64,000 nt of DNA from Novosphingobium sp. KA1 (GTDB lineage Bacteria; Pseudomonadota; Alphaproteobacteria; Sphingomonadales; Sphingomonadaceae), in contig NZ_CP021248.1 in assembly GCF_017309955.1 (NCBI RefSeq), forward strand, positions 1,709,001 through 1,773,000, written 5' to 3'. The notes under the pieces were generated by a model. That model worked only from the letters and a program-made list of their open reading frames with translations. It was not told where the DNA came from and did no database searches. Each line of letters starts with the position of its first letter. Within the stretch, counting starts at the first letter, position 1. The position numbers and the translations under genes were made by a program. This document shows positions 34,020-43,924 of this stretch, one piece after another.

Positions 34020-34670
34020 TCAATAGCCGATTGTGAAGCGCGCTCGCTCATGGGCCGGGCTTTCAAGCTCATCCACGAGAGCCACGGCGTAGTCCTCGAA
34101 CGAAACCCAGCTCTTGCCGCTCTCGTCGAAGATAGCCGCATCACCGCCGAGACGGAATTTGCCGGTGCGCACGCCAGGCTCGATCAGCATCGGCGGGCTG
34201 AAATAGGTCCAATTGATGCCTGAGGCCCGCAGCGCCGCAAATGCCTTCATGTGCGACTTTGCGATCGGGAACAGGATCTCGGGCCAATGGCCGGAATCGA
34301 GCACTGTCACTCCGGGTGAAAATTCGAGAGATCCGGCGCCGCCGACGAAAATCAACCGGGGGACACCCGCAGTGCGAACCGCCTCGACGAACCGCTCTGC
34401 CATGACGGCGAGGATGTCCGTGTAGGATTCATCTGAAAAGAAGCGCTTGTCGTCCTTGGGAGGACCATAGGCGCTCACGACGGCGTCGGCCCCCGCGATG
34501 ATCTGCGCGATACGAGCGGCGCTGCCGAGGTCATCACGAACGGACTGGATGCTGCTCGGAAGCCTGTCAGGGTTACGTGCGACTGCAATGACCTCATGCC
34601 CGCGACTGATGAGTTCGCTTAGGACCGTACGTCCAGCCTGGCCCGTTGCGGCCAAAACGACGACTTTCAT
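34020..34670 (-). CDS. NAD(P)-binding, NmrA/epimerase-like oxidoreductase
   Basis: This 216-aa Rossmann-fold protein begins MKVVVLAATGQAGRTVLSEL, the dinucleotide-binding loop of atypical SDRs. It continues with ISRGHEVIAVARNPDRL and RLIFVGGAGSLE. The ATG at 34670 is preceded by GGAG; an earlier start at 34757 only reads the gap behind the flavin-reductase pseudogene. It is likely transcribed with that pseudogene from the TetR-controlled promoter. It may act as an NADPH sensor or quinone-type reductase; the substrate is unknown. Confidence 0.8.
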   Translation of the reverse strand: MKVVVLAATGQAGRTVLSELISRGHEVIAVARNPDRLPSSIQSVRDDLGSAARIAQIIAGADAVVSAYGPPKDDKRFFSDESYTDILAVMAERFVEAVRTAGVPRLIFVGGAGSLEFSPGVTVLDSGHWPEILFPIAKSHMKAFAALRASGINWTYFSPPMLIEPGVRTGKFRLGGDAAIFDESGKSWVSFEDYAVALVDELESPAHERARFTIGY

Positions 34671-34753
34671 GTTAAAGACTCCACGTTGTGCAGGAACGGT
34701 GAGAATGGCGTGCCGATCCGCGCAGGTGCTCGGCATCGCCAGCGTGCCTGGGG

Positions 34754-35866
<1,113 letters not shown>

Positions 35867-35957
35867 TCAATTCCTTTGGAGTGGGAGGTCGCACGCGAAA
35901 TACGGACCCGCAGGAAGCCACCGGAAGTCGACTCGGCGGCGCCCTGCGATTTATAAT

Positions 35958-35969
35958 ATGACCGGTCGT
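35958..35969. promoter_or_regulatory. Probable TetR operator at the flavin-reductase promoter
   Basis: ATGACCGGTCGT differs by one base from the palindrome ATGACCGGTCAT at the TetR gene promoter 295 bases away. On the minus strand it overlaps TATTAT/TATAAA sequences that could be the -10 box, 90-100 bases before the reductase start. Confidence 0.65.
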
Positions 35970-36221
35970 CTTGAATAATGCAAGCAGGAAGGAGTCTTCG
36001 GCTGGGAGGGACGGCAATGTGGCTTTGCGCTGCGTGGACCGTCGATCCGGATGATGAGAACTTCCTGCGCCTTCTCCGACCAAAGGCCAGAACCAGTGTT
36101 GGGTGGCCTGCCTCAGCCATGCCTGGCTTCGCCGCCTTCCGCCAAACGCCCCTCCCAACCATTGGAGTTCGGAAGCGCTTGCCCTGCGTGGCCGGACCCG
36201 AGACCTCGCGAAACTCCGTGC
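35970..36221. other. Divergent intergenic region, no gene seen
   Basis: This is the middle of the 424-base gap between the flavin reductase and TetR genes. Open frames here lack family resemblance. The useful signals are the operators at both edges. Confidence 0.5.
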
Positions 36222-36264
36222 TTGACAGTGAGCGGACCGGTAGTAATTTAAGATGACCGGTCAT
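36222..36264 (+). promoter_or_regulatory. TetR gene promoter and operator
   Basis: TTGACA at 36222-36227 and TAATTT at 36244-36249 (16-base spacing) form a plausible sigma-70 promoter. The perfect palindrome ATGACCGGTCAT at 36253-36264 lies at the expected start of transcription, so bound repressor would block initiation. The matching site at the reductase promoter supports joint control. Confidence 0.7.
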
Positions 36265-36287
36265 TTTAATGCAGCAAGGATACCCCT

Positions 36288-36911
36288 ATGCAAGCGCAGC
36301 CCAAAGCGGTCAGGCGCGGTCCCAAGCCAAATCCCAACACGCGCGATAACCTCATCCGTGTCGGTGTGCGGATGCTGCATGAAGGCGGATATACCGCGAC
36401 GGGGATTAAGGACATCGTCGATGCCGCCGAAGTTCCCAAGGGCTCGTTCTACAACCACTTCGAGAGCAAGGAGGCGTTCGGCAGGCAGGTTGTAGACCAC
36501 TACTTCGACAGTGGCCTCGTCGAACTGCGCGCACGTCTGGAAAATGGCGATGTCCCGCCGCTGGAGCGGCTGCGCGACTATTTCGACGAGAGGACACACA
36601 CGTTTCGGGAAAGCGGATATGTGCGCGGGTGCCTTATGGGCAACCTCAGTCTCGAGATCGCGGACCACAGCGACGCCATTCGCGACAGCCTTGCAGCACA
36701 CTTCCGGACGTGGAGCGAATTGTTCGAGACCTGCATTGCCGAGGCTCAGGAGACGGGCACGATCGCCTGCCGGCTGCCTGCTTCCCTGCTCGCCCAGTTT
36801 CTTCTCAACAGTTGGGAAGGAGCCTTGCTGCGGATGCGCACGGAGAAGAGCGACGCGCCGCTTCGTGAGTTCACCCAGGTCGTGTTCGAAGCGCTTCTGG
36901 TCCGGCCCTGA
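36288..36911 (+). CDS. TetR/AcrR-family repressor
   Basis: The 207-aa protein has an N-terminal HTH (YTATGIKDIVDAAEVPKGSF, YNHFESKEAFGRQVVDHYF) and the C-terminal domain type seen in regulators of NemA-like reductases (YVRGCLMGNLSLEIAD with a Cys). AAGGAT precedes the ATG. It is divergent from the flavin-reductase pseudogene and 16 bases upstream of a thioesterase gene. NemR-type repressors sense electrophiles through cysteines; this protein has such a Cys, but sensing is inferred. Confidence 0.9.
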   Translation: MQAQPKAVRRGPKPNPNTRDNLIRVGVRMLHEGGYTATGIKDIVDAAEVPKGSFYNHFESKEAFGRQVVDHYFDSGLVELRARLENGDVPPLERLRDYFDERTHTFRESGYVRGCLMGNLSLEIADHSDAIRDSLAAHFRTWSELFETCIAEAQETGTIACRLPASLLAQFLLNSWEGALLRMRTEKSDAPLREFTQVVFEALLVRP

Positions 36912-36927
36912 CACCAAGGAAACGAAG

Positions 36928-37362
36928 ATGAATCTGCGCGAGATGACCGGCCTGGAACTGATGCGCGCCGTGGTGAGTGGAAAACTGTCGCCCTCGGCCA
37001 TGGCCAGCACCGTCCCGATGACCTTCACCGACGCCGACCTCGGGCGCGTCGCAATAACGGCTCGAGCCGACGACCGGCATCTCAATCCGATGGGCGGCGT
37101 GCATGGTGGGTTCGCGGCAACGGTACTGGACTCCGTAACCGGCTGTGCTGTGCATTCGTCGCTTGAGCCCGACGCCAGTTACGGAACCATCGACCTGCAG
37201 GTGAAGATGCTGCGTCCCGTGCCGCGTAACGAAGACCTGCTGGCCGAAGGAACGACCGTCCATATCTCGCGCAATCTGGCTACCGCCCAGGGCACCTTGA
37301 AATCGGCCGATCGCAAGCTGCTCGCAACCGCCACGGCAATCTGTTTCCTGAAGCGGCCATGA
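36928..37362 (+). CDS. PaaI-type hotdog thioesterase
   Basis: The 144-aa hotdog-fold protein has the family signature HLNPMGGVHGGFAATVLDSV with the catalytic Asp, then SYGTIDLQVKMLRPVPRNE. It would hydrolyse small acyl- or aryl-CoA thioesters. The ATG at 36928 follows AAGGAAACGAAG. It lies 16 bases after the TetR gene and shares its promoter. No CoA ligase is in the same unit, so the physiological substrate is unclear. Confidence 0.87.
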   Translation: MNLREMTGLELMRAVVSGKLSPSAMASTVPMTFTDADLGRVAITARADDRHLNPMGGVHGGFAATVLDSVTGCAVHSSLEPDASYGTIDLQVKMLRPVPRNEDLLAEGTTVHISRNLATAQGTLKSADRKLLATATAICFLKRP

Positions 37363-37890
37363 CATCCGACGCGTAGGAGATCCCGGCAGTGCGGCGACGT
37401 TACGCTTCACAGCTCAAACTTGGTTAAGCACGGGCACCGCCAGCCAATACGATCCGGGAATAGCGAAGGCCGGGCAGAATATAGGTCGCTGTCCGGCATC
37501 GGCTCCATTACGCAGTTGACGATGCCATACGGTCAGGCATGGGCCTAGAAACGAGCGCGGAATCTACTAAAAATTTCTAGGAACCTTGGGCTCAGACCAG
37601 TGGCTAGAGCCACACTCCAATGCCGAACCGCAAATTCCGCCACTGGCCCGGCTTCCTCATACGGCGAGGTAAGCAGGCAGTCCGCTCTTGGTGCGCGAAA
37701 ATTGCAGGCTGAACGGCAAAGATTGGTCGGTAGCCGACCCCGGGAATGTCAGCTACCTCTCCAGTCCGGCTCCGAACCCGACATTCCGCAACCGGCCAGG
37801 CTTACGCGCTCCGACAGGAAAGGCGGCACGTCCGCACCTGGGAACGCGAAATCGGCGCCTGAACGGCCGAGAAGGGTCGTCTCACGCGGC
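37363..37890. other. Intergenic, no gene seen
   Basis: About 530 bases between the convergent thioesterase and DUF2339 genes. Frames are short and without family features. The composition, with many GCC/CGG-rich short inverted stretches, is like other sphingomonad intergenic filler. Confidence 0.45.
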
Positions 37891-40827
37891 TCACATCCCA
37901 GGCTTGAGGAAGCGGCTGTAAAGCCATCCGATCGCGATGAGGCTGAAGCCCAGGGCAAGGAACGATCCGATGCGAAGAAGCCCTTCGAGGCCTGCGGCAT
38001 CGAGCAGGAAAACCTTGGCGGCGGCCCCCAGCATCAGGATCAGCGAAGCCAATCGCCAGTCTCGGGCGGATTTGCGAAGGCCCCAAACGAGGAAACTGAT
38101 CGCAAGACCCACTGCGAGAAGCGACCAGACGATATTTTCGACCGGACCGAGTGGCACCCTTGCAAAGATACTGCCGATGAAGATCTGACGCACGCTGGCA
38201 TAGGCCAGAAGGACAAGGAGCGGTATACGCAGGCAATCAAGACCACGACAAAGTTGCGTCTTGAGGCGTTCCGAAAGATTCTGGAGGCCCGGCAGAAGAC
38301 GTTCCAGCAGCAGGATGGCGCACAAGGGAAGAGCAAAGGCGCAGGTCACGAGATTCGCGATCGGCCAGGGGCCAACGGATTGGTCGGCCCAGAGCGGGTT
38401 GTGAAGCCCTATCGAGTAGATCAAGGCGTGCACGCCACCTGCCGCCATCGGTATGGTCGCGAGAAGCGGGCGCCGGGTAACCTTCCAAGCCAGCAGGCCA
38501 GTTGCCAGTAACAGAGCTTCCCACAGGCTGCGCTCGGCAAGACCACGTGCAATGAACTGGCCGCTGTCCGAAATGGCAAACAGGTGTTTGTAGAGCACAT
38601 GTACGCCCGCAAGTACGCAGCCTGCGGCTCCAAGAAGAGCCAGTCGGTGGGCTGGAGCCTGCGGTATCCTGCCCGAAGGAGCGGTGGCAAACAGGCTCAG
38701 TACAGCGGGAGCAACCAGCAATCGCAGCGCGGATGAGAGGTCGGGAAGTGTGGGAAGGAGAACGGTTTTGCCAGTCAGTGAGACCATGGTCGCGGCAATC
38801 CAGTGCGCAATGGGATCGACGCCCCAGAATGCACTCAGCGACAGCCAAGTCCAGAACGCGGGCCTGAGGATCAGTTCCGCACGCCTGTTCATGGCCATGC
38901 TCGCGATCAGAGCGGCACTGGCCGTGCAGATTGACAGCCAAGGCGCCGGAACGATCTGCGCGGCAAATCCATAGGCTAACAGGGCGGTGCCGACCTGGGC
39001 GGCGATGCCGATCCGCTGCGAGACCAACGACCAGCTCAACGCCGTTCCCGAGATCGTAACCGCACACCAGCGCACGAGGGCCTGGAGGATGTCTGATTGC
39101 TGCTCGATGGCGATCAGGCGCGTGAATTCGGTGGAGGCGTGCCCGGTCAAGGCCAAAGCCGCCACACCGGCCAACTGGAACAGAGCGGCCTGACAGGACA
39201 GCCAGCGATTGCCCGAAAGCCACCCAAGAGCAACAAGTGCACAGGCGATTGTGGTATGAACCATGACGCTGGCCCATCCGGGGGTAAGCCAGAGCATGGC
39301 CATGTCGACAAGCAAGGCGCAAGTCATAATGAGGAGCGCGTTTTCCTTGGTGAGCGGGTCGCGGGCTTGCAGCCAGACGATGGCGGCACCTGCGCCGGGC
39401 AGCACGGCCAGGGCAAAAGCCAGGAGCGCGGCGTACCCGTTGCCTGGCTGGAAGTGCCACTCGATGGCTCCATAGCCGACAAGTGCCAAGGCCGTGACGG
39501 CAAGAGCGTCGCTTAGAGTGCCCGACTTTTGCAAGCGCCAGAGGGCATGGCTCGCATAGATGGCGATCAATCCCATGAGCACCCCGGCGAAATCCGCAGG
39601 CTTTGGCTCGGGCCAGAAGAACAGCAGGGCAAGTGCCGTGCATAAGGGGAGCAAGGTTAGCGCGCGCAAGCTCGGCATAGTCTGGCACATCCAGAGAAAG
39701 CCGAGCGAGAGCAGGCCGTACAGGCCCCAGGTCAAGAGGCTGAAGCCTCCCGTTGCAACCAGCAGCGCAAGCTGCAGTGCGGCGAGCGATGCGGATATGA
39801 GCCGTATCAGTGCGCGATCGACCCGAGCGGCGAGCGGCGTGAAGATCGGCATGGCGATCCCCAGCACGAGGACGAGGCTACCGACAGCCAGAGTCGATGC
39901 CGCGTCGAGCGCGCCGACTAGGATCATGGCAAAACTCCAGCCCCCACCGCCGACAAGTGCGGCGATGCCCAGTCCCATCCAGCGCTGGCTGCGCGATAGC
40001 ATCATGATACCGCCGCACAGCAGCGCAATGTAGACGGCCAGTAGCGGAATGTTGGGCTGCTGAGACTGGATGAGCGCAGGGGCCGCCAGCCCCCCCAGCA
40101 AGGCGAGCACCCCGCTCGGCGCGCCGAAACGCAAGGCCAGCGCGCCAGCCCCCGCTGTAATGGCGGCCAGCGCGCCAAAGGCGCCGCCCGACCCAATCAT
40201 TCCGTATAGATTGGCCGCAGCCAGCGTGACGGCGTAAAGCGTTGCAATACCCGCTCCGGAAAGCGCTTGCGCCACGCGTTCGTCACGCACGAAGTCTTCG
40301 CGCCGGCGCGCCAGTTCGGCTCCGCCAATGAGCGCGAAGCCCAGTAACGAACCAAGGACTATGCGTACGACCGGCGAGAGAAGGCCGGAATCGATCGAGT
40401 AGCGCACGAGGAAGACGGCGGCGACCACGAGCGTGATCCCGCCGGCCCAGATCGGCAGCTTTCGGCCGAACAGCTCTTCGAAATTGAAACCGCCCGCTGC
40501 CTCTTCCTGCATGTCCGGTTCTTCGGGAGCAGGGCACAGGGATGGGGCGTCCTGCCGTTCGAAGGAGGCTGGCGTTTGAACGTCGCGAACGACGAGGGTC
40601 GTATCGTCGATGGGGGAGCGAGCTTGTTCCGAGACCTTCCTCGCCAAGAGGTCCGCCTCGCGGCTTGCGCCAGCTGCCTCCGCTTGAACGACACCCTGCT
40701 CTTGGCTTTCGTAGGGAATCTGGGTGGGCACGGCCCCCAATGTGCTTTCAAGCGCTCTCATCCGCTTGCGGGTATCCCCGAGCAGGACGGCAAGAACGAT
40801 GATGGCAAGAAATAGCAATGAGGTCAT
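37891..40827 (-). CDS. Large DUF2339 polytopic membrane protein
   Basis: The 978-aa protein matches DUF2339. It has one N-terminal membrane segment (SLLFLAIIVLAVLLG), a soluble charged stretch to about residue 115, then the family start FNFEELFGRKLPIWAGGITL and more than 20 hydrophobic segments to the C-terminus. Function of the family is unknown. It faces a TetR gene across 99 bases that hold repeated TTAGACG half sites, so it is probably repressed by that regulator. No other envelope gene is coupled to it. Confidence 0.85.
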   Translation of the reverse strand: MTSLLFLAIIVLAVLLGDTRKRMRALESTLGAVPTQIPYESQEQGVVQAEAAGASREADLLARKVSEQARSPIDDTTLVVRDVQTPASFERQDAPSLCPAPEEPDMQEEAAGGFNFEELFGRKLPIWAGGITLVVAAVFLVRYSIDSGLLSPVVRIVLGSLLGFALIGGAELARRREDFVRDERVAQALSGAGIATLYAVTLAAANLYGMIGSGGAFGALAAITAGAGALALRFGAPSGVLALLGGLAAPALIQSQQPNIPLLAVYIALLCGGIMMLSRSQRWMGLGIAALVGGGGWSFAMILVGALDAASTLAVGSLVLVLGIAMPIFTPLAARVDRALIRLISASLAALQLALLVATGGFSLLTWGLYGLLSLGFLWMCQTMPSLRALTLLPLCTALALLFFWPEPKPADFAGVLMGLIAIYASHALWRLQKSGTLSDALAVTALALVGYGAIEWHFQPGNGYAALLAFALAVLPGAGAAIVWLQARDPLTKENALLIMTCALLVDMAMLWLTPGWASVMVHTTIACALVALGWLSGNRWLSCQAALFQLAGVAALALTGHASTEFTRLIAIEQQSDILQALVRWCAVTISGTALSWSLVSQRIGIAAQVGTALLAYGFAAQIVPAPWLSICTASAALIASMAMNRRAELILRPAFWTWLSLSAFWGVDPIAHWIAATMVSLTGKTVLLPTLPDLSSALRLLVAPAVLSLFATAPSGRIPQAPAHRLALLGAAGCVLAGVHVLYKHLFAISDSGQFIARGLAERSLWEALLLATGLLAWKVTRRPLLATIPMAAGGVHALIYSIGLHNPLWADQSVGPWPIANLVTCAFALPLCAILLLERLLPGLQNLSERLKTQLCRGLDCLRIPLLVLLAYASVRQIFIGSIFARVPLGPVENIVWSLLAVGLAISFLVWGLRKSARDWRLASLILMLGAAAKVFLLDAAGLEGLLRIGSFLALGFSLIAIGWLYSRFLKPGM

Positions 40828-40868
40828 CTCGACACTCCCCTGTGGCGAGGAGGTGGGATAAGCTTAAA

Positions 40869-40906
40869 TTAGACGCTGTACAATTATAATTTTAGACGCC
40901 GTCTAA
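40869..40906. promoter_or_regulatory. Operator of the DUF2339/TetR divergent pair
   Basis: A palindrome TTAGACG C CGTCTAA at 40892-40906 and another TTAGACG half site at 40869-40875 lie in the AT-rich gap between the two start codons. Their position allows the TetR protein to control both genes. Confidence 0.7.
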
Positions 40907-40926
40907 TTTTTAGACTAGCGGGGGGT

Positions 40927-41538
40927 ATGGCCCGTCGATCCGATCACACCCGCCAGGAACTGGAAGCTCTAATCCTCAAGGAAGGCTCGCGTTTAATGGG
41001 CGAGGTCGGCCTGGCCCATTTCTCCGCGCGCGAAGTCGCCAAGCGGGTCGGCTATGCTGTGGGGACTGTCATGAACGTCTATGGCAGCATCGACGGCCTC
41101 GTCATGGCGGTGAACACCTACACCTTTACATTGTGGACGCAGTGGCTCGAAGCTCGGCTTGAAGGCGTATCGGGCACTGGCCGCATCGATGTGCTGATCG
41201 ATGGCTATTTCGGTTTTGCCGCAGCCCATCCCAACCTATGGTCGGCCATCTATGGGCACCGTTTACCTGATGGCATGGAACTGCCCGAGCCGCTTGCCGA
41301 AGAACGAGGCCAACTGATGCAGGTCGTGTCACGCGAAGTTCACGCGATCCTCCCTCCGGAAAGGCAAGAAGGCGCTGATCGTCTGGCGCGTTCGTTGGTG
41401 GCGACTGTCCATGGTCATTGCAGCTTCGCACTAGGGGGGAGCTTTGCCCTAATGGGGGAGACCAACCCGCTGGAACTGGCGCGGGACAGGGTAGGCGAAA
41501 TTCTTGCCGCAAATGGTCGTATGGGGCGGGCGCGCTAG
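40927..41538 (+). CDS. TetR-family regulator
   Basis: The 203-aa protein has an N-terminal HTH (FSAREVAKRVGYAVGTVMNV, YGSIDGLVMAVNTYTF) and a TetR_C-like domain (WSAIYGHRLPDGMELPEPLA). GGGGGG lies just before the ATG. The last 45 bases of the gene are part of a repeat whose other copy lies at 6815-6975 without the gene. It is divergent from DUF2339 and probably autoregulated through the TTAGACG palindrome. Confidence 0.9.
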   Translation: MARRSDHTRQELEALILKEGSRLMGEVGLAHFSAREVAKRVGYAVGTVMNVYGSIDGLVMAVNTYTFTLWTQWLEARLEGVSGTGRIDVLIDGYFGFAAAHPNLWSAIYGHRLPDGMELPEPLAEERGQLMQVVSREVHAILPPERQEGADRLARSLVATVHGHCSFALGGSFALMGETNPLELARDRVGEILAANGRMGRAR

Positions 41539-41652
41539 CGGTTGCCATCCTTGCGAGCACGTTTTGCTCGCGGGAAGGTCCGCTTTCGAAACAGCGGACT
41601 TTCCGCACTAGGCAAGCGCGAATTACTGCCTGAGCGTCCGGCATGGGTCGGT
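41492..41652. repeat. 161-bp repeat, copy 2 (other copy at 6815-6975)
   Basis: This copy includes the true 3' end of the TetR gene and about 110 bases beyond its stop. The hairpins are GCGAGCA CGTTT TGCTCGC and GTCCGCT TTCGAAAC AGCGGAC. The conserved structure after the stop codon suggests a 3'-UTR or terminator-like role, although no long T-run follows. Confidence 0.75.
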
Positions 41653-41691
41653 GTCAGGAACTGAATGAACCGTTCGAGTACGTAAACCGTC

Positions 41692-41934
41692 TTATTTCGA
41701 ACGCGCAGTGACATAGGCCGTGGGGGAGAGTTTCAAGGTGCGCCGGAACATCGCGGCATAGGCACTGGGACTCTCGTAACCGTGTTCCAGCGCCACTTCG
41801 AGCACAGATGACGCGCCCGCAGCACCCCCTCCTCGGGCGGCTGCGGGCACATCGCTGTGCCGATGACAAGCGCCTTCGCGCCTGACACTGCAGCAGCGGC
41901 CCAATTCATTCGATTGCAGGGCAAGTCGGACCAC
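41692..41934 (-). pseudogene. AraC-family regulator, C-terminal remnant
   Basis: The end of the frame, VALEHGYESPSAYAAMFRRT followed by LKLSPTAYVTARSK, is the second helix-turn-helix of AraC-type proteins. Upstream the similarity is lost, and fragments of plausible sequence occur in other frames, so the gene has decayed by deletion and frameshift. No activity is expected. Confidence 0.7.
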
Positions 41935-42013
41935 CGGGTTTTTCTATGTGGCCACCCGAAGCCATGGTATTCTGCCGGCACCCACCAATAGAGTGGACCG
42001 ATAGGAGAGGCCC

Positions 42014-42121
42014 ATGGAAGGCTTGGAAACCGTCTTTTGCGGATGCGAATTCCGTACTTTGTGCGCTGCGGTAGCCTGCACCGGCTCCTTCGCGCTGATG
42101 ACGATCCTCTTGCTGACGTAA
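42014..42121 (+). CDS. Possible 35-aa membrane microprotein
   Basis: An ATG at 42014 is preceded at good spacing by AGGAGAGG. The frame encodes 35 residues including three clustered Cys-containing segments (VFCGCEF, RTLCAAVACTG) and a hydrophobic tail FALMTILLL. It lies between the AraC remnant and the MarR gene. Evidence is limited to the ribosome binding site and the membrane-like tail. Confidence 0.4.
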   Translation: MEGLETVFCGCEFRTLCAAVACTGSFALMTILLLT

Positions 42122-42181
42122 TCCGTCAGGCCGGCAGACGCGCCGTCACTGCGGTGCGTGCAGTCACGTCTTTTCCGCCCC

Positions 42182-42619
42182 CTAACCTGCGGGCTCTCCC
42201 AATGCGCGCGGCGCGCCCATCTCGACCAGCCGATCGTTGAGCACTTCCAATGTCCGTAGCAGGTGCGCCTGCTCCTCGTCGTCCAGCAGCTCGAAGAACT
42301 GCTCGATGAAGGCGTTCTTGTGCGGCTCCACCTCGCGGATCACTGCGCGGCCCGCCTCGGTCAGCGAAATTCGCTTGGCCCGACGGTCCTTGGGATCGGG
42401 CGTGCGCAGCGCCAGCCCTTCACGCTCAAGCCCGTCCACCGCCTCGGTCACCGTACGCGGGGCCTGACCCAGCGCATCGCAGATGTCGGTCGAACGCACC
42501 GAGCCGAAGCGCTCGATATAATGGAGCACCTTGAGCTGGGCGAGCGAGGCACCCTGCGCCCGCATCCGGTCGTTGAAGAGCCGATGCATGCGCATGTGCA
42601 GATCGCGCAGCTGCTCCAT
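42182..42619 (-). CDS. MarR-family regulator
   Basis: The 145-aa protein has the winged HTH of MarR repressors: LAQLKVLHYIERFGSVRSTD, LGQAPRTVTEAVDGLEREGL, and the wing RTPDPKDRRAKRISLTEAG. The ATG at 42619 is one option; a GTG seven codons upstream (42640) is the other. The longer frame starting at 42910 would overlap emrA. It is divergent from the efflux operon, which it very likely represses, with release by a phenolic or drug-like ligand. Confidence 0.9.
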   Translation of the reverse strand: MEQLRDLHMRMHRLFNDRMRAQGASLAQLKVLHYIERFGSVRSTDICDALGQAPRTVTEAVDGLEREGLALRTPDPKDRRAKRISLTEAGRAVIREVEPHKNAFIEQFFELLDDEEQAHLLRTLEVLNDRLVEMGAPRALGEPAG

Positions 42620-42660
42620 CGTCCGGACGCGAATACTCACGGCAAGAAATATTGTGGGAC

Positions 42661-42741
42661 CATATGAAATGCCATTGCCATATGCTCCGCCTGGGTGCAA
42701 GTGCGCAACCATCCCTGCTGCGATGCAATATACGCATTGCA
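42661..42741. promoter_or_regulatory. Divergent MarR/efflux promoter region with palindromes
   Basis: CATATG occurs at 42661-42666 and 42679-42684, 18 bases apart. An inverted repeat TGCAAT ATACGC ATTGCA lies at 42724-42741, just before the first efflux gene. These are candidate MarR sites for the two promoters. Confidence 0.5.
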
Positions 42742-42766
42742 GCACTAGAGGCGTGAGAAGCGATTG

Positions 42767-43924
42767 ATGGCTAACGACGTGACCGATTCGGATCAGCAGG
42801 CCCCCACTTCCGAACCGAATCCCCCCTCCGCCGCGAAATCCGGCATGAAGCGCATCCTCATGGCGGGCGCCGCCGTCGTCGTGATCGCGGGCGGTATCTG
42901 GCTGTTCCATTACCAGACTCGCGGCAAGTATTTCGAGGGCACCAACGACGCCTATATCCAGGCCGATGCGGTCACCGTCTCGCCCAAGATTTCAGGCTAT
43001 GTCGATGCGGTGCTGGTGGGCGACAACCAGGACGTGAAGGCCGGCCAGCCGCTCGTGCGCATCGACCCGCGCGACTACGATGCACAGGCCCGCCAGTACC
43101 AGGCGCAGATCGATGTCGCCAAGGCCAATGCCGAAAACGTGCGCGCCACCATCGGCGAGCAGCAGGCCGCGATCGCCCAGGCGCGGGCGCAGCTGGTCTC
43201 CGCCGAGGAAGACGCCCGCTATGCCGAGCGCGAGGCCGCCCGCTACGCCCCGCTCGCCGCCAGCGGCGCCGAGACCAAGGAACACCTCGCCACGCTGCGC
43301 AACCAGGCCGCCAAGGCCCGCGCCGCCGCCGATGCCCAGCGCGCCGCCGTCACGTCCGCGCAGCGCCGCATCGGCGCGCTGGAAGCACAAGTGCAGCAAG
43401 CTGCCGCGCAGGGCGAAGCGGCCAAGGCACAGCTCGCCGCCGCGCACGTCAACGTCGGCTCCACCGTGCTCAGGGCCAGCGTCGATGGCCGCATCGGCGA
43501 TCGCACCGTGCGCACCGGCCAGTTCGTGCAGGCCGGCACCCGCCTGATGTCGGTGGTGCCGCTCGCGAAGCTCTACGTCACCGCCAACTTCAAGGAAACG
43601 CAGATCGGCCTCATGCGCCCCGGCCAGCCCGCGACCATCGAGGTCGACGCGCTCGACGGCACCGAGATCCGCGGCCATGTCGAGAGCATCTCGCCGGGCA
43701 CGGGCGCGCAGTTCTCGCTGCTGCCACCGCAGAACGCGACCGGCAACTTCACCAAGATCGTCCAGCGCGTGCCGGTGCGCATCGCCATCGATGCCGGGCC
43801 GGAGGCACGCCGCGTGCTGGTTCCCGGCCTCTCGGTGACGGTGACGGTCGACACCATCGACGCCAAGGGATCGCAGCACGCCATCTCCAACCAGGAAAAG
43901 GCGCGGGGGAACCAGGGCCAGTGA
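42767..43924 (+). CDS. emrA: HlyD/EmrA-type membrane fusion protein
   Basis: The 385-aa adaptor has one N-terminal membrane anchor (ILMAGAAVVVIAGGIWLFHY), a first biotinyl-lipoyl-like half (GYVDAVLVGDNQDVKAGQPL), a long Ala/Gln-rich coiled coil (about 95-220) and a beta-barrel part (RTGQFVQAGTRLMSVVPLAK). It bridges the inner-membrane pump to the outer-membrane channel. ATG 42767 is chosen over a TTG just before it. It overlaps emrB by four bases (GTGA), so the two are translated together. Confidence 0.92.
   Translation: MANDVTDSDQQAPTSEPNPPSAAKSGMKRILMAGAAVVVIAGGIWLFHYQTRGKYFEGTNDAYIQADAVTVSPKISGYVDAVLVGDNQDVKAGQPLVRIDPRDYDAQARQYQAQIDVAKANAENVRATIGEQQAAIAQARAQLVSAEEDARYAEREAARYAPLAASGAETKEHLATLRNQAAKARAAADAQRAAVTSAQRRIGALEAQVQQAAAQGEAAKAQLAAAHVNVGSTVLRASVDGRIGDRTVRTGQFVQAGTRLMSVVPLAKLYVTANFKETQIGLMRPGQPATIEVDALDGTEIRGHVESISPGTGAQFSLLPPQNATGNFTKIVQRVPVRIAIDAGPEARRVLVPGLSVTVTVDTIDAKGSQHAISNQEKARGNQGQ

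Noticed and set aside
37600..38511. Plus-strand frame of 303 codons
   Set aside because: It overlaps the end of the DUF2339 gene in antisense and has no family resemblance.
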